Assembly (NCBI GenBank): GCA_049840835.1
Contig: JASGJG010000003.1
Span: forward strand, 620,001 to 684,000
DNA length: 64,000 nucleotides
Source of the DNA: JANLTX01 sp049840835
GTDB taxonomy: Bacteria; Armatimonadota; Armatimonadia; Armatimonadales; Armatimonadaceae
Direction of reading: 5' to 3'
In this document: in pieces, positions 62,836 through 64,000 of the stretch
How the letters are laid out: every line of letters starts with the position of its first letter
How positions within the stretch are numbered: position 1 is the stretch's first letter
Notes under the pieces: generated by a model
What the model saw: only the letters and a program-made list of their open reading frames with translations
What the model was told of the DNA's origin: nothing
Database searches by the model: none
Position numbers and translations under genes: made by a program

Positions 62836-62850
62836 TCATAAGGCAAAAAT

Positions 62851-63456
62851 ATGCCTTTCTGGACGTTTAAGGTGTATCAGGAATCCGGCGATAGAGCTGA
62901 AGAGATGGCCTTAGAAACTGAGCGGCTGATAATCCGCCCCTTTACTCTCAGCGATATCGACGACGTTCACCGCGAGGTGTACACCAGCGAGAACGTGTGG
63001 GGACCGAAGACACGGGAGTATGTGACGGACAGCGTGACCATGGCGATGCTGATGAGCCGAAGTCCGGATGATGCTCCCTGGGCGAAGCGAGCGGTAATTC
63101 GCAAAGAGGACTCTGCTTTTCTGGGGCAGGTGCGCCTGGGACCATCACACAACTACTTTTATCGCTGGGAAGAGGAGCCCAACCCGCCCTGCAACCCTGT
63201 AGAGGTAGAGCTGAGTTTCGCTTTCGGCGAGTCCTTCTGGGGCCAGAGTTATGCCTATGAGGCCAGTGTGGAAATGGTTCGATATGCCTTTGAAGACCTG
63301 AGGCTACCACGCTTACTCGGGGGAACAGGGAGCGACAATCTGCGCTCGATTCAGCTCCATAAGCGGCTGGGCTACCGAATCTACCCGGCACTGACGCTGG
63401 AAGGAAAGCCCGATGACGGCGGAATAGTGGCAGTGTTGAACAATACCATGAGCTAG
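62851..63456 (+). CDS. GNAT N-acetyltransferase, RimJ/RimL-like
   Basis: 201 residues; ATG 62905 (MALETERLIIRPFTLSDID) is the alternative start and matches the family start better. RimJ/RimL features: LETERLIIRPF, VEVELSFAFGESFWGQSYAYEA (acetyl-CoA site) and GTGSDNLRSIQLHKRLGYR. It would acetylate an amino group on a protein or small molecule. It overlaps the convergent gene by 4 bp. Confidence 0.87.
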   Translation: MPFWTFKVYQESGDRAEEMALETERLIIRPFTLSDIDDVHREVYTSENVWGPKTREYVTDSVTMAMLMSRSPDDAPWAKRAVIRKEDSAFLGQVRLGPSHNYFYRWEEEPNPPCNPVEVELSFAFGESFWGQSYAYEASVEMVRYAFEDLRLPRLLGGTGSDNLRSIQLHKRLGYRIYPALTLEGKPDDGGIVAVLNNTMS

Positions 63457-63803
63457 TGGGCCGGGGAAGGAATCCGTAAGCCCACCGCTTCACGGCAGAG
63501 GTTTAGAGCCACAGTAGCAACAGCGATGCATGCCGTGGAGCCAGGCGGGGCAATAGACTGGCACGCGGCCACAGCAATGGTATATCCCGCCCTGCAGATC
63601 GCCTCATTTTCATAGTCGTCCCGATTACCCGCAAAAGCCCCGCTGATATCAGCGGGGCTATAGATTGGCTCCACGGCAGTATCGCCCACTATAGTGTCGC
63701 CGGGTTGCAGGCTCCCATGCTCCTGCAGGATGGCCAGAACCTGCGCTTTTTGATCTCCTGATAAAACATTCCACTGTGCTGCATTGATTCGAATCGTGGC
63801 CAT
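63453..63803 (-). CDS. Small Cys-containing protein with hydrophobic C-terminal half
   Basis: 116 residues from ATG 63803 (MATIRINAAQWNVLSGDQKA). The N-terminal half is acidic and soluble (ILQEHGSLQPGDTIVGDTAV). After PADISGAFAGNRDDYENEA comes a hydrophobic segment with four Cys (CRAGYTIAVAACQSIAPPGS, then ACIAVATVALNLCREAV). The leader-plus-Cys-rich-core layout is like bacteriocin or RiPP-type precursors, for example halocin C8-like proteins, but no maturation gene is visible. Function open. Confidence 0.6.
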   Translation of the reverse strand: MATIRINAAQWNVLSGDQKAQVLAILQEHGSLQPGDTIVGDTAVEPIYSPADISGAFAGNRDDYENEAICRAGYTIAVAACQSIAPPGSTACIAVATVALNLCREAVGLRIPSPAH

Positions 63804-63881
63804 TGTGGATCTCCCAATACAGCTAGAGACGAAAAATCTGCTGATGTTGCCATATTGGGAGGAAATGTCTGGCAAATAGCC

Positions 63882-64000
63882 TCAGTCGAGAGTGAGTTCG
63901 TGGTCGGTCATGATCTTCTTGTTACCTGCCGGTGTCTGGACGATGTCCGCTTTGAACCATAGTTTTCGCTCCCCGTTGGGGCGAATGACGTAGACATCGG
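63882..64000 (-). CDS. C-terminal end of a gene cut by the right edge
   Basis: On the minus strand the frame enters from the edge and reads VYVIRPNGERKLWFKADIV, then KKIMTDHELTLD and TGA at 63884-63882. It is a plausible coding end, unrecognised. It lies 78 bp upstream of the Cys-containing protein on the same strand, so the two may be one operon. Confidence 0.55.
   Translation of the reverse strand, partial: DVYVIRPNGERKLWFKADIVQTPAGNKKIMTDHELTLD

Noticed and set aside
1..64000. tRNA, rRNA genes or CRISPR arrays
   Set aside because: No cloverleaf with TTCGANTC-type arm, no rRNA signature and no regularly spaced identical repeats were found by eye; a covariance-model scan would be needed to be certain.

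Overview
The window looks like chromosomal sequence from a GC-rich, Gram-negative-type bacterium, most likely of the Armatimonadota or a similar planctomycete/verrucomicrobial-like lineage. This is inferred from the family mix and not from a marker gene: DUF1549/DUF1553 and DUF1501 proteins in one operon, a DUF6785-type membrane protein, two secreted proteins with PEP-CTERM tails, lipoproteins with poly-Gly after the lipobox, and many small stand-alone enzymes (NUDIX, DinB, GNAT, RibD-C, pirin, glyoxalase). No rRNA, tRNA or CRISPR array was recognised.

Layout. 0-8 kb: small genes, a SIR2-like protein, an RibD-C reductase-like protein, a secreted parallel beta-helix protein and a DUF4424-like protein. 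8-11.2 kb: a palindromic repeat, a kinase-like phosphotransferase, a DinB-like protein and a TPR protein. 11.2-13.3 kb: an AT-rich cassette (AAA ATPase and unknowns) lying between two ~60-bp imperfect direct repeats. 13.2-17.6 kb: a DUF6785 membrane protein, a UvrD helicase remnant, an intracellular trypsin-like protease, a HEPN-like protein and an integrase remnant, which together look like an eroded accessory or defence island. 17.6-27.2 kb: a tightly coupled operon DUF1549/DUF1553 - DUF1501 - cytochrome c/WD40 - small secreted-type protein, then an esterase, a coiled-coil membrane protein, a HAD phosphatase and a TlpA-like protein. 27.4-31.9 kb: a very large NACHT-type STAND NTPase ending in a PD-(D/E)XK-like nuclease domain, the best candidate for an undescribed defence system. 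32-34.1 kb: a PQQ dehydrogenase with a cytochrome c insert. 35-37.3 kb: three tandem, translationally coupled paralogs of an unrecognised family. 37.3-47.2 kb: DoxX-like, pirin, a hairpin repeat, luciferase-like monooxygenase, an ECF sigma factor running in frame into a bacterial tyrosine kinase, CDP-alcohol phosphotransferase, GNAT and lipoproteins. 47.2-64 kb: an ECF sigma factor fused to ankyrin repeats, a metallophosphoesterase, PEP-CTERM proteins, a coupled lipoprotein pair, a giant autotransporter-repeat protein and small genes.

A property of the whole window is that about a dozen or more recognisable genes are cut by single-frame changes, with the protein similarity continuing in another frame at the same point. 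At this density, in genes of unrelated function, uncorrected insertion/deletion errors in the assembly are at least as likely as real pseudogenes. Affected genes are marked individually and should be read as split versions of one gene.
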